Assembly: GCA_963839165.1 (NCBI GenBank)
Contig: CAWIUG010000005.1
Location: 1,488,001-1,552,000 of the forward strand
DNA: 64,000 nucleotides
Source: DATFVA01 sp963839165
Lineage (GTDB): Bacteria; Bacteroidota; Ignavibacteria; Ignavibacteriales; Ignavibacteriaceae
Direction of reading: 5' to 3'
The stretch's first letter is position 1. Each line of letters begins with the position of its first letter. The notes under the pieces were generated by a model. The model had not been told where the DNA came from, did not search any database, and saw only the letters and a list, made by a program, of their open reading frames with translations. Positions 55,809 through 64,000 of this stretch are shown here, in pieces. Both the position numbers and the translations under genes were made by a program.

Positions 55809-56888
55809 ATGGAAATTATCGAAAAGTTAAAGAAGATAAAAGACAGGTTCGAAAATATAAACCAGCAGCTTTCAGATCCTGATTTTCTCTCTGACAGGGA
55901 GAAGGTAATTAGTCTCAGCAAAGAAAGAAGCGACCTGATAGATATTGTACATTCATATGAGCAGTACAGCGATGTTCTGAATAATATCAAAGGAAACAAA
56001 GAAATAATAGATGCCGGTTCTGATAAAGAATTAATAGAAATGGCTGAGGCCGAACTTGAGGAGCTTGAGGAGAAAAAGGAAAAGCTTGAGGATGAGATCA
56101 AATACCTGCTGCTGCCAAAGGATCCAAATGATAACAAAGATATTATAATGGAAATAAGGGCCGGAACCGGCGGTGAGGAAGCGGCTTTATTCGCAGGCGA
56201 TCTGTTCAGGATGTACACCCGTTACGCAGAAATAAAGAACTGGCGGATTGAGTTGATGGATATAAATGATACCGGTCTTGGCGGTATTAAAGAGGCGGTT
56301 TTTTCCATAGGGGGGAATGATGTTTACGGTAATATGAAATTTGAGAGCGGAGTTCACAGGGTGCAGAGGGTTCCTGAAACAGAAGCAAGCGGAAGGGTGC
56401 ATACCTCAGCAGCTTCCGTTGCGGTTTTGCCCGAAGCGGAGGATGTTCAGATAGATATAAATCCAAATGACCTGAAGATAGATATATACAGATCGGGAGG
56501 TGCAGGAGGACAGAATGTCAACAAAGTTGAAACTGCTGTCAGAATTACCCACCTTCCCAGCGGAATTGTGGTGCAGTGCCAGGATGAAAGATCGCAGCTT
56601 AAGAACAGACAGAAGGCAATGAAGGTACTGCGTGCAAGACTGTACGATAAGAAACTGAAAGAACAATCGGCTGAAATCTCTGCACAGCGAAAACTGATGG
56701 TGGGGAGCGGCGACAGAAGTGATAAGATAAGGACTTATAATTTTCCTCAGAACAGAGTTACTGATCACAGGATAGGATTAACATTATATAATCTTTCAAA
56801 TATTATTGAAGGTGATCTTGATGAATTGATTGAGCAGCTGAAACTTGCTGACCGGACAGAAAAACTTCAGGCGAGCACTGAGGAATAA
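55809..56888 (+). CDS. prfA: Peptide chain release factor 1
   Basis: 359 aa. The codon-recognition PET tripeptide appears in VPETEASGRVHTSA (RF1-type, UAA/UAG), and the catalytic GGQ in SGGAGGQNVNKVE triggers peptide release. RSQLKNRQKAMKVL follows. Clean single frame on the plus strand; it converges on the phosphatase gene with one base between stops. prmC is not in the window. Confidence 0.96.
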   Translation: MEIIEKLKKIKDRFENINQQLSDPDFLSDREKVISLSKERSDLIDIVHSYEQYSDVLNNIKGNKEIIDAGSDKELIEMAEAELEELEEKKEKLEDEIKYLLLPKDPNDNKDIIMEIRAGTGGEEAALFAGDLFRMYTRYAEIKNWRIELMDINDTGLGGIKEAVFSIGGNDVYGNMKFESGVHRVQRVPETEASGRVHTSAASVAVLPEAEDVQIDINPNDLKIDIYRSGGAGGQNVNKVETAVRITHLPSGIVVQCQDERSQLKNRQKAMKVLRARLYDKKLKEQSAEISAQRKLMVGSGDRSDKIRTYNFPQNRVTDHRIGLTLYNLSNIIEGDLDELIEQLKLADRTEKLQASTEE

Positions 56889-56889
56889 A

Positions 56890-58455
56890 TCATTCAGCCT
56901 TTATAGAGATCAGGCTGATGTCATCTTCGTATTTCCCCCCGGTAAATTCGTTTATTTCATCCAGGATTTCTATGATCGGATTCTCTTTTGATTGAATTTT
57001 CTGAAGCATTTCCACCAGCCTGCTGCTTCCCAGCTGTTGACCATCCTTGTTGCGAGATTCAATCACGCCATCTGTAAGCATAATAATAAAATCACCCGGC
57101 TGAAGCCTGATCTCGATATCCTCAAAATCAGCTTTAGAACTAAATCCGAGCAGAGAACCCCCTGAGATTAAGTTCTCTACCTTATCTGCCGCTGAATTTC
57201 TATAGAGTATCGGGAGATCGCCGGCTCCTGCATACTTAACAGTTTTATTTTCATCATTTATTACCATTACAGATAAAGTGGCAAAAACTTCAGAGATCTT
57301 TGCATCATCATAAACGGACTTATTAACCTGCGCCAGGATCTGAGCAGGAGAAAACTCCTCGGCACGCTGCAGAACCATCCGAAGCGCGGTACGGACATAT
57401 CCTGCATAAGCAAAAGCAAAAAACCAGGCTCCCCATTTCTTGCCCATAACGTCACCGAGAACAATGGCAAGATTATGTTTGTCCAGAGGAAAGAAATCAA
57501 TAAAGTCACCACCGGGTATCCCCTGGAAAGGTTTATGCCAGTGCTTTATATTAAATCCATTCACTATAGGGGCAGAATCAGGCACTACCTTTACCCGTAA
57601 AGAATCTGCCGCGGCATGCAGTTCAGTTACTACACGCGACCTTTCTTTTCCCAGACTCTTTAATATCGCATTAACTTTAGCAACTACCACTTTTGGTCCT
57701 GCCGTCTTAACAACATAATCAGTTATCCCAAGCTCATAACCCTCAAGTATGTCGCTCTCCTCGCCTTTAGCGGTCAGAAAAATGAAGGGTATCGTCCGGA
57801 AAGTCTCATCCTCCATAAGCTTCTTCCTGAATTGGAATCCGTCAGTATCAGGCATCATGATGTCCGATAAAATCAGATCCGGAATGAAGGATTCCAGCTT
57901 ATGAAATGCTTCTTCGGCCGACTCTGCTATCACACATTCAAATCCGGCCTTATTAAGATTATATTCGAAAATCCGTGCGAGCGATTTGTCATCATCAACC
58001 AGCAGTATTTTATTAGCCGTGCTGATGAATGACTGCTGAAGATTTTTTTTGATTCCGTAAATCTTATAAATAGCGGTTCTTTTAATGAGTGCTTTCACCT
58101 TAATTAAAAGGTCATTAACATCAAAAGGTTTGGTAATTATATCGTCACCGCCGGCCTCAAGAGCCATCGATTTATCTTCCATCGAATTTTTTGCGGTTAC
58201 AAAAACAAAGGGGACCACCCGATAATTTTCGTTTTCCCTCACTTTTCTGCAGAAGGTAAACCCATCCATTCCTTCCATCGTTACGTCACAAAGCACAAGG
58301 TCGATTGAGTTAGAGGAGAGATGTTCCATACCCTCTTCAGGACCCGCGGCTTCGAGTACCCTGTAGTTATTTTTATCAAGGTGATGTTTCAGCAATTTCC
58401 TGATAACAATGTCGTCATCAATAACGAGTATCAGATCTTTTTCATTACTATTCAT
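56890..58455 (-). CDS. Double-receiver SpoIIE/PP2C-type phosphatase response regulator
   Basis: 521 aa. Receiver 1 at about 8-125 with acceptor D57 (DLVLCDVTMEG); receiver 2 at about 148-265 (ILLVDDDKSLARIF, DLILSDIMMPDTDG); then a PP2C domain with GGDFIDFF, VLGDVMGK, AGAGDLPILY and LTDGVIESRN. In RsbU/SpoIIE-type systems such enzymes dephosphorylate STAS antagonists. A STAS gene follows directly, 93 nt upstream in transcription. It is the last gene of the signalling operon. Confidence 0.88.
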   Translation of the reverse strand: MNSNEKDLILVIDDDIVIRKLLKHHLDKNNYRVLEAAGPEEGMEHLSSNSIDLVLCDVTMEGMDGFTFCRKVRENENYRVVPFVFVTAKNSMEDKSMALEAGGDDIITKPFDVNDLLIKVKALIKRTAIYKIYGIKKNLQQSFISTANKILLVDDDKSLARIFEYNLNKAGFECVIAESAEEAFHKLESFIPDLILSDIMMPDTDGFQFRKKLMEDETFRTIPFIFLTAKGEESDILEGYELGITDYVVKTAGPKVVVAKVNAILKSLGKERSRVVTELHAAADSLRVKVVPDSAPIVNGFNIKHWHKPFQGIPGGDFIDFFPLDKHNLAIVLGDVMGKKWGAWFFAFAYAGYVRTALRMVLQRAEEFSPAQILAQVNKSVYDDAKISEVFATLSVMVINDENKTVKYAGAGDLPILYRNSAADKVENLISGGSLLGFSSKADFEDIEIRLQPGDFIIMLTDGVIESRNKDGQQLGSSRLVEMLQKIQSKENPIIEILDEINEFTGGKYEDDISLISIKAE

Positions 58456-58548
58456 GTGAATATCCCGGGGAAAAGTATGAATACCCCGATACCGGATTGA
58501 AAAAAGCGGTCGTGCCGGAGAGTAAACTCAATATTACCCGATAAAGGT

Positions 58549-58887
58549 TTAATTGAAACTTTCTATTGCGTCTTCACGGGTTCTGAAAGCCTCGAATACT
58601 CTATGGAGCCTTGTTAATTCAAACATCGAATGAACAGCGGGCTGAAATCCGACAAGTTTCAGATCACCCCCGAGGGCAGTAGCTTTCTTTAGAGAAACAA
58701 CCAGGGCACCCAGAAAAGTTGAATCGATGAACTCGCAGCTGTTAAGATCAACAACAAGGTTCTTATTACCTTCTTCAATATCTGCCGTAAGCACTTTCTT
58801 AAATTGTTCAGCTTCCTTTAATGTTGCTCTCTCAAGATTTACAACTTCAACCAGAACACTATCGTATTTTTCTTTTGTGAATTCCAT
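58549..58887 (-). CDS. STAS-domain anti-sigma factor antagonist
   Basis: 112 aa single STAS domain. The phosphorylatable Ser is in EFIDSTFLGAL, at the family position. It would bind an RsbW-like kinase unless phosphorylated. It is flanked by a PP2C phosphatase and a two-component regulator, but no kinase of that type is in the window. Confidence 0.87.
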   Translation of the reverse strand: MEFTKEKYDSVLVEVVNLERATLKEAEQFKKVLTADIEEGNKNLVVDLNSCEFIDSTFLGALVVSLKKATALGGDLKLVGFQPAVHSMFELTRLHRVFEAFRTREDAIESFN

Positions 58888-58903
58888 TTTACTGCCTTTT
58901 TGG

Positions 58904-60277
58904 TTACCTGTTTTCGATGTTATACTTTTCCATCAGCCTGTAAATAGTTGCTCTCCCAAGCTGCAGTTTTTTTGCTGCTTCAACTATATTTCCGCTGGTT
59001 ACTTTCAATGCGTGTTTAATAGCTTCTTCTTTTAGTTTCTCAAAAGCCACAACGTTATCATCTGCAAATAATGCCCCGGAGATATCAGCACTCATTGAAG
59101 CTTCATTTGTCCTTAAGTGAGCCGGTAAGTCTTCTACATCAATTATGTCGCCTTCACAAATAATCATACATCTCTCTATCGTATTCTCCATCTCCCTTAT
59201 ATTACCCGGCCAGTTATATTCATACATAAATTTAAGAGATTTTTTTGAAAATCCTTTAATGGTTTTTCCCAGCTTCTTGTTAAAAGTGTCGAGAAAGTGC
59301 TGGGCAAGTACAAGTATATCGCCGCGTCTCTGCCTGAGCGGTGGAATATAAATAGGAAAAGAATTCAGTCTGTAATAAAGATCCTCTCTGAAATCTTTTT
59401 CTTCCACAGCCTGTTTAAGGTCCCTGTTGGTAGCTGAAATGATCCTTACGTCGGTTTTGATCAGTTCGGTGCCGCCTACTCTCTCAAACTCTTTTTCCTG
59501 TATAACGCGAAGCAGTTTTGCCTGCAGCAGCATTTCAAGTTCACCAACTTCATCAAGGAAGAGAGTACCGCCGTTTGCCACTTCAAATTTACCGAGCTTC
59601 CTCTGATGGGCTCCCGTAAATGAACCTTTTTCGTGACCGAAAAGTTCACTCTCGAGCAATTCACGAGGAATAGAAGCACAGTTTACTACCGTAAATGGTC
59701 CAACTTTTCTTCTGCCGTTATAGTGAATAGCGCGTGCTATCAGTTCCTTGCCTGTACCGCTCTCACCATATATAAGAACAGTGATATCATTATTAAGAAC
59801 TTTGGAAACAAGCTTGAAAACATCCTGCATTTTCCCGTCCGCAGATATTATGTTATCGAAGCTATATTCCTTCTGAACATTTTCTCTGAGATTCTGAAGT
59901 TCTTTTGTCAAGTCGTAGTTCTTAATCGCGTTCTTAATGGCAGGTTCAAGCCTCTGCTGATCAATAGGCTTCGGAAAGTAATCGTACGCCCCATACCTGA
60001 GCGCCTCAACTGCAACTTCTATACTTCCCTGTGCGGAAAGAATTATAACGGGCAGGTTTTCATCATAATGTTTAATTCTCTTTAAAGTTTCAAGTCCGTC
60101 GAGTCCGGGAAGCATTATATCCAGAAGGATAAGATCGGGTTTTGAACTTAATTTTTTCAGAACATCTTCGCCGTTATCGAAGACCTCAACCTCGTATTTC
60201 CATTTATCCTTTACCCAATAGGAAAGCAGTTTGGAAATTGCAGGTTCATCATCAACTATAAAAACAACTTTGTCCAC
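58904..60277 (-). CDS. NtrC-family sigma-54-dependent response regulator
   Basis: 457 aa. Receiver with D53 (LILLDIMLPGLDGLE); AAA+ domain with GESGTGKELIARAIH (Walker A), the sigma-54 contact loop as GSFTGA (canonical GAFTGA), GTLFLDEVGELE, and DLPAHLR before a Fis-type helix-turn-helix (VEAAKKLQLGRATIYRLM). It activates sigma-54 promoters when phosphorylated. The kinase gene lies 14 nt upstream. Confidence 0.93.
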   Translation of the reverse strand: MDKVVFIVDDEPAISKLLSYWVKDKWKYEVEVFDNGEDVLKKLSSKPDLILLDIMLPGLDGLETLKRIKHYDENLPVIILSAQGSIEVAVEALRYGAYDYFPKPIDQQRLEPAIKNAIKNYDLTKELQNLRENVQKEYSFDNIISADGKMQDVFKLVSKVLNNDITVLIYGESGTGKELIARAIHYNGRRKVGPFTVVNCASIPRELLESELFGHEKGSFTGAHQRKLGKFEVANGGTLFLDEVGELEMLLQAKLLRVIQEKEFERVGGTELIKTDVRIISATNRDLKQAVEEKDFREDLYYRLNSFPIYIPPLRQRRGDILVLAQHFLDTFNKKLGKTIKGFSKKSLKFMYEYNWPGNIREMENTIERCMIICEGDIIDVEDLPAHLRTNEASMSADISGALFADDNVVAFEKLKEEAIKHALKVTSGNIVEAAKKLQLGRATIYRLMEKYNIENR

Positions 60278-60291
60278 TCTTAGATTCCGAT

Positions 60292-61920
60292 TTATTTATA
60301 TTTAAGTTTTTTAGGCAATTTAATCAGTGCCGATGTCCCTTTTCCGGGTTCACTCTGGATCCTGATGACGCCCCTGTGTAAATCAACGATCTGTTTCATA
60401 AAAACAAGATCAATATCATTCTCAACAAATTCTTTGCTGCCTTTGGAAGAATGATAAAATTTATGAAAGATGTAAGGGAATTCCTTATCCGAAATTCCGG
60501 TCCCCGTATCCGAAATGATAATTTCAACCTCTTCACCGAAGTTTTTTACCATACAGGTAATTCTGCCTTCTGCCGGCGTGTATTTAATCGAGTTGTTGAA
60601 TATTCCATATAGAATAAGCCTGATTTTTTCTTTATCTGCTGAAATCGTTGCAGGTTCTGAGGGCAGGCTGCAGGTAAGGATCAATCCTTTATTCTCGATC
60701 GTCGGGGTTATGTCCTCCACGACTGTCTTTACAAGCTCAGAAATATTAAAGTTATTTTTATTAAGCTCTATTTTTCCCTGCTCGTAACGTGAAAGTTCAA
60801 GAATATCATTTATTAGTTTTGCCAGCCTCTTCCCTTCCTGGAGTATTATTTCATTAAATTCCTGGCGCATTTCATCAGGCATGTCTTTGTCGGATAAAAG
60901 AGTTTCAGCAAAACCTATTATTGAGGCAAGAGGGGTTCTGAATTCATGAGAAAGATTAGATACGAAGTCGTTTCTCAACCTGTTCAAATCTGCAAGCACA
61001 TCCTTATAGAGATCCGATCGTGATTTTTCAATCTCAATTAACCTCGCAAATTCTGTAAGGCGGTTCGCAAGATCGGTATTTTTATTTTTAAGGATCTTCA
61101 GGTCTTTCAGATTGTTGCCCGTACCCAGCATACCAAGAATGTTCTTATCCCGCTTAACCAAACTGCAGCATAAATGAAAAGGTATCTCATTCTCGTATTT
61201 ACCAATAAAAGTTACTTCAAGGTCGAGTTTTTTATCTGTAATTATAGTCTTTTTAAGCTCTTCCAAAAGCTTCGCTTTATCTTCAGCCCTTACAAACTCG
61301 AGCAGGTGTTTTCCGCGCATATCCAGTTCAGAATAATCTAAACTATGGGCGCCGGCTTTACTTACCGCAATAACGTACCCATTCTCATCCAGCACGAAAA
61401 GAAGATCATTATATGTGTTCAGTAGAACAGAAAAAATTAGTTCACGATTCTGTGAAAACCACTCACCCTGAAGAATGTTATAAACTGAGACATCTTCCTT
61501 ATTATAACCTGCTACATCTTTATTAATTTTCCCGCTTATTTGCTTGTTAATTTCGTTTATGTATTTTCGGATATCTGCAGCTTTTTGTTTAGAGTAATTT
61601 CCTTTAAGATTTGATAAAAGAAGCAGATAAACCGATTCCTTAGGTGAGATATTTGTGATTTTTTCAAAAAAGAATGATTTTATGTCCTTTTCAAGCGAAA
61701 GATAAAGATAGGAGTCTGATTCGGCAATTTTCTCACTATTTAACTGGTTTTCAAATAGTAATCTATGTAAATCACCGCCAAGAGGAAAAATATCATAGTT
61801 TCGTTCATTAAAAGAGGCAATTATCTCAAATCCCGCAGACGAGAGTTTAATGACAAAACCTGCATCGGTAGATGTATCGGCTGCCAGGATTTCGAGTTTT
61901 TGGTTTAAAATATCTATCAT
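60292..61920 (-). CDS. PAS-domain histidine kinase
   Basis: 542 aa without clear membrane segments, so cytoplasmic. Residues about 1-150 show no recognised domain. A PAS domain follows (LLFVLDENGYVIAVSKAG, then HLLEFVRAEDK), a coiled coil, then HisKA with the phospho-acceptor in FVSNLSHEFRTPLASIIGF, and an ATPase domain with N box (NSIKYTPAEG) and G1 box (ISDTGTGIS). The late ATPase part (FVENDIDLVFMKQIVD) lacks the usual glycine-rich G2 (GLGLAI) and may be weakly active. It pairs with the NtrC regulator. Confidence 0.88.
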   Translation of the reverse strand: MIDILNQKLEILAADTSTDAGFVIKLSSAGFEIIASFNERNYDIFPLGGDLHRLLFENQLNSEKIAESDSYLYLSLEKDIKSFFFEKITNISPKESVYLLLLSNLKGNYSKQKAADIRKYINEINKQISGKINKDVAGYNKEDVSVYNILQGEWFSQNRELIFSVLLNTYNDLLFVLDENGYVIAVSKAGAHSLDYSELDMRGKHLLEFVRAEDKAKLLEELKKTIITDKKLDLEVTFIGKYENEIPFHLCCSLVKRDKNILGMLGTGNNLKDLKILKNKNTDLANRLTEFARLIEIEKSRSDLYKDVLADLNRLRNDFVSNLSHEFRTPLASIIGFAETLLSDKDMPDEMRQEFNEIILQEGKRLAKLINDILELSRYEQGKIELNKNNFNISELVKTVVEDITPTIENKGLILTCSLPSEPATISADKEKIRLILYGIFNNSIKYTPAEGRITCMVKNFGEEVEIIISDTGTGISDKEFPYIFHKFYHSSKGSKEFVENDIDLVFMKQIVDLHRGVIRIQSEPGKGTSALIKLPKKLKYK

Positions 61921-62076
61921 TATTGACTATTTTACACGAATGAAAATATAATTCTTTTCAAAATAATTCAATTAAAATCAAATCTTGTTCCAAAATTAGA
62001 AAATGCTGATTTCGGTACATTTTGCAATTACTTGTGTCTTAAATTAGTACTTTCTGACCAATATCGGTAACTTTTT

Positions 62077-62928
62077 ATGGTAAAAATTTTAAAGAGAGCC
62101 ACTTACTTATCCCTGTTTGTAAACATCTTCCTGTTTATTATCAAAATAGTTGTCGGGGTGATATCGAATTCAATAGCAGTTATTTCGGACGCTATCAACT
62201 CACTGACTGATATTGTGTCGTCTGCCGTTATAATGTATAGTGTAAGCGTCTCGCTTAAAAAGCCTGATGAAGAGCATCAGTTTGGCCATAATGCAGCCCA
62301 GCCAATAGCAGTTTTCCTTATAGCTCTTTTCACCGGTGTTGTAGGCATAAATGTAATTGAAGAATCAATCAGAAGAATTATTTCGCCGGATAAGATACAC
62401 GTCAGCAGTGCTGTTTATATTGTTCTTGGAACTACAATATTAGTAAAGATCATCCTGACAAGGTATCAGTCGAAAGTCGGGAAGACATTTAGAAGTCCGG
62501 CTCTCAATGCTAGCGCGGTCGATAGCCTCAATGATGTTCTTGCATCTTCTCTCTCAATAATAGCAGTATTTGTTGTCGGGCTGGGTTTTCCTTATGTCGA
62601 TGGAATAGCAGGTATCCTGATAGCATTTTTTATATTCAAATCAGGTTATCAGATTGCCAGGGAGAATGTGGATTATCTAATGGGGAGGTCGGCCGGCGAG
62701 CAACTTATACTTGACATTGTTAACAGAGCGATGGCGGTAAAAGGGGTTGTCGGGATGAATGATCTGAGATCCCATTATGTGGGAAATAAATTTCATATAG
62801 AAATTCATATTGAGGTTGATAAAAACATAAGCACCGAAGTTTCACACGATATCGGCAAAAAAGTAAAATATGCTATAGAGGATATTGATGAGGTTCAGCA
62901 GACATTTGTTCATATCGACCCGGTTTAA
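62077..62928 (+). CDS. Cation diffusion facilitator family transporter
   Basis: 283 aa, six helices plus a C-terminal cytoplasmic domain. The transport site aligned with E. coli YiiP appears as N41 and D45 (AINSLTD) with D149 and D153 (VDSLND); zinc transporters typically have Asp and His at the first and third positions. C-terminal HIEIHIEV and FVHIDP motifs are typical. It exports a divalent metal (Mn, Fe, Co or Zn). Divergent from the histidine kinase; its end overlaps the next gene by 4 nt. Confidence 0.88.
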   Translation: MVKILKRATYLSLFVNIFLFIIKIVVGVISNSIAVISDAINSLTDIVSSAVIMYSVSVSLKKPDEEHQFGHNAAQPIAVFLIALFTGVVGINVIEESIRRIISPDKIHVSSAVYIVLGTTILVKIILTRYQSKVGKTFRSPALNASAVDSLNDVLASSLSIIAVFVVGLGFPYVDGIAGILIAFFIFKSGYQIARENVDYLMGRSAGEQLILDIVNRAMAVKGVVGMNDLRSHYVGNKFHIEIHIEVDKNISTEVSHDIGKKVKYAIEDIDEVQQTFVHIDPV

Positions 62929-64000
62929 TTTTCAACCTTCTCTTTCTGCAGGGCCTCGTAATATTTCCTGATGAGATCTTCATAATCTTTGCTGTACCCT
63001 TCACCGACTGCCTTATTTAACTCGTCCCTCAGCTTGTCCTTTCCCTCTTCGGTTGAAAGGTTTAGTTCTGCAGGGGGTTTGCCTGCAATATTTTTACCGG
63101 TGTTTGACTCCCTTTGCTTCTCAAAATCCCTTTCATTTATTGACTTCTGGGCATCCAGTAGTTTGCTGAGGATCTTTTCCTGTTTCTGGATGAGATCATC
63201 ATCCAGTTTCTGGGAATTCATATCGGTTATCACTTCCTGCATACGGTGCATAATATCTTCAAGGTTGGCGGGGATCTTTTTAGATTCACCCGACTGCTGT
63301 GCTTCCTTATTCATCTGGTCCAGTGATTTCCTTAATACCTCCTGCTGCTGCGCAAGTCTCTGAAACTGTGCCTGCTGTTGAGGCGAAAGCTGTCCCTGCT
63401 GCATCTGTTGAAGCATCTGGGTCATGTTATTCAGATCCATCTGCTGGCCCGACATCTGCTGAAGCTGCTGCATAAGCGACATCATTCCACCTCCCTGTCC
63501 TCCCTGCATCATCGATTCCATCGAACTCTTCATCATAGAAGCTGCCTGGTTTATCGACTTCATTGCCTCTCCCTGAAGATTTTTTGAAGTCATACCGTTC
63601 CTGCTCTGCATTGTCTGCACCGCCTGGTTCATCTGCCTGAGTGCGTCACCAAGGTTCTTTCCCATTTCGGGAGAAATGGCGAAAGTTTTCTGGGAGAGAT
63701 CAGACATCTGCTTCATAATATTGTTAAGACTGCTCTGGAGATTACGCTGTTTCTCCGCATTCTGCCTGAATTGATCTGAATTCGGGTCGAGTTTCTCCGA
63801 CTCTTTTTTCAGATCCTCCTGCTGCTTCGAAAGGGTTATAAGGTTATCAAGGATCCTCATCATGCTGTTAAGAGTCTCCATCTGATTCTGGCGCTGCATC
63901 GACTGCTGCATCTGAGAAAGCTGCTGCTGCATATTCTGCATATTCTTAGATATCTGCTGCTGGTTCTGCATAGCCTGCTGCTGCTGACCCTGCTGGATTT
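62925..64000 (-). CDS. Q/M-rich coiled-coil protein, C-terminal part (DUF4175-like), cut by window edge
   Basis: The frame is open to base 64000, so the N-terminus is missing; at least 358 residues are visible. It is dominated by Gln and Met repeats (NMQQQLSQMQQSMQRQ) and coiled coils, with a conserved-looking end KDYEDLIRKYYEALQKE. The large membrane proteins of Bacteroidota annotated as DUF4175 end like this. The membrane part would lie outside the window. Function unknown. Confidence 0.7.
   Translation of the reverse strand, partial: IQQGQQQQAMQNQQQISKNMQNMQQQLSQMQQSMQRQNQMETLNSMMRILDNLITLSKQQEDLKKESEKLDPNSDQFRQNAEKQRNLQSSLNNIMKQMSDLSQKTFAISPEMGKNLGDALRQMNQAVQTMQSRNGMTSKNLQGEAMKSINQAASMMKSSMESMMQGGQGGGMMSLMQQLQQMSGQQMDLNNMTQMLQQMQQGQLSPQQQAQFQRLAQQQEVLRKSLDQMNKEAQQSGESKKIPANLEDIMHRMQEVITDMNSQKLDDDLIQKQEKILSKLLDAQKSINERDFEKQRESNTGKNIAGKPPAELNLSTEEGKDKLRDELNKAVGEGYSKDYEDLIRKYYEALQKEKVEN

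Noticed and set aside
1..64000. CRISPR array, tRNA, rRNA, insertion sequence or prophage
   Set aside because: No regularly spaced repeats, cloverleaf-like sequences, rRNA motifs or transposase/integrase motifs were seen on either strand by eye; short tRNA genes could still be missed without a covariance search.

Overview
The window looks like a chromosomal segment of an Ignavibacteria-type bacterium (Bacteroidota/Chlorobi superphylum). The evidence is the C-terminal NYPNPFNPTT sorting motif of the protein at 8229-10124, a PorV/PorQ-family outer-membrane protein, a TonB-dependent receptor with a carboxypeptidase-regulatory N-terminus, long secreted proteins with Ca-binding DxDxDG loops, and weak Shine-Dalgarno signals before many starts. 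Nearly all genes run on the minus strand. I saw no rRNA, tRNA, CRISPR array, transposase or phage gene.

Layout. 1-10124: surface and secretion block, holding a partial GWxTD-like exported protein, PorV-like protein, a 1190-aa secreted protein, a TonB receptor and an Asp-box secreted protein with a type IX-style sorting tail. 10322-21266: housekeeping genes (serA, trxA, FabL-like enoyl reductase, dnaE, dut, a flippase, nadC, thioesterase, accA). 21267-38510: a large exopolysaccharide/O-antigen cluster with an initiating sugar-phosphate transferase, about nine glycosyltransferases, a methyltransferase, Wzy-like polymerase, Wzx-like flippase, Wzz-like chain-length protein and a GT39/PMT-like membrane glycosyltransferase. 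38498-39241: a relic of a YCF48-type secreted protein and a non-coding stretch. 39242-41325 (plus strand): small genes, a lone EutN/CcmL-family bacterial microcompartment vertex protein, and dprA. 41322-55714: rarA, ftsB-like, ddl, aldolase, oxidoreductase, metF, penicillin acylase-like hydrolase, AlaX-like editing protein, ahcY, metK, sugar nucleotidyltransferase, ispH. 55809-64000: prfA, a signalling block (double-receiver PP2C phosphatase, STAS antagonist, NtrC-type regulator, histidine kinase), a CDF transporter and the end of a Q/M-rich coiled-coil protein.

The most striking result is in the polysaccharide cluster. Four of its genes are each interrupted by what looks like a one-base change in a 4-5 nt homopolymer: the GT2/sugar-transferase junction near 22143, the Wzy-like gene near 32787, the Wzx-like gene near 34511 and the PMT-like gene near 37888. 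In each case the neighbouring frame restores recognisable family sequence, and the repaired length is an exact number of codons. No such break was seen in the long genes outside the cluster. The first junction also carries a T TTA AAG slippery heptamer in the correct frame, and the domain behind it has lost the catalytic core of its family. Whether this is decay, programmed frameshifting or sequence error cannot be settled from the sequence alone.

Functional links: the 0.4-8 kb genes look like one export/uptake module. ahcY, metK and metF belong to the methionine/SAM cycle. The genes at 56890-61920 form a plausible partner-switching and two-component signalling unit, although no RsbW-like kinase is present in the window.
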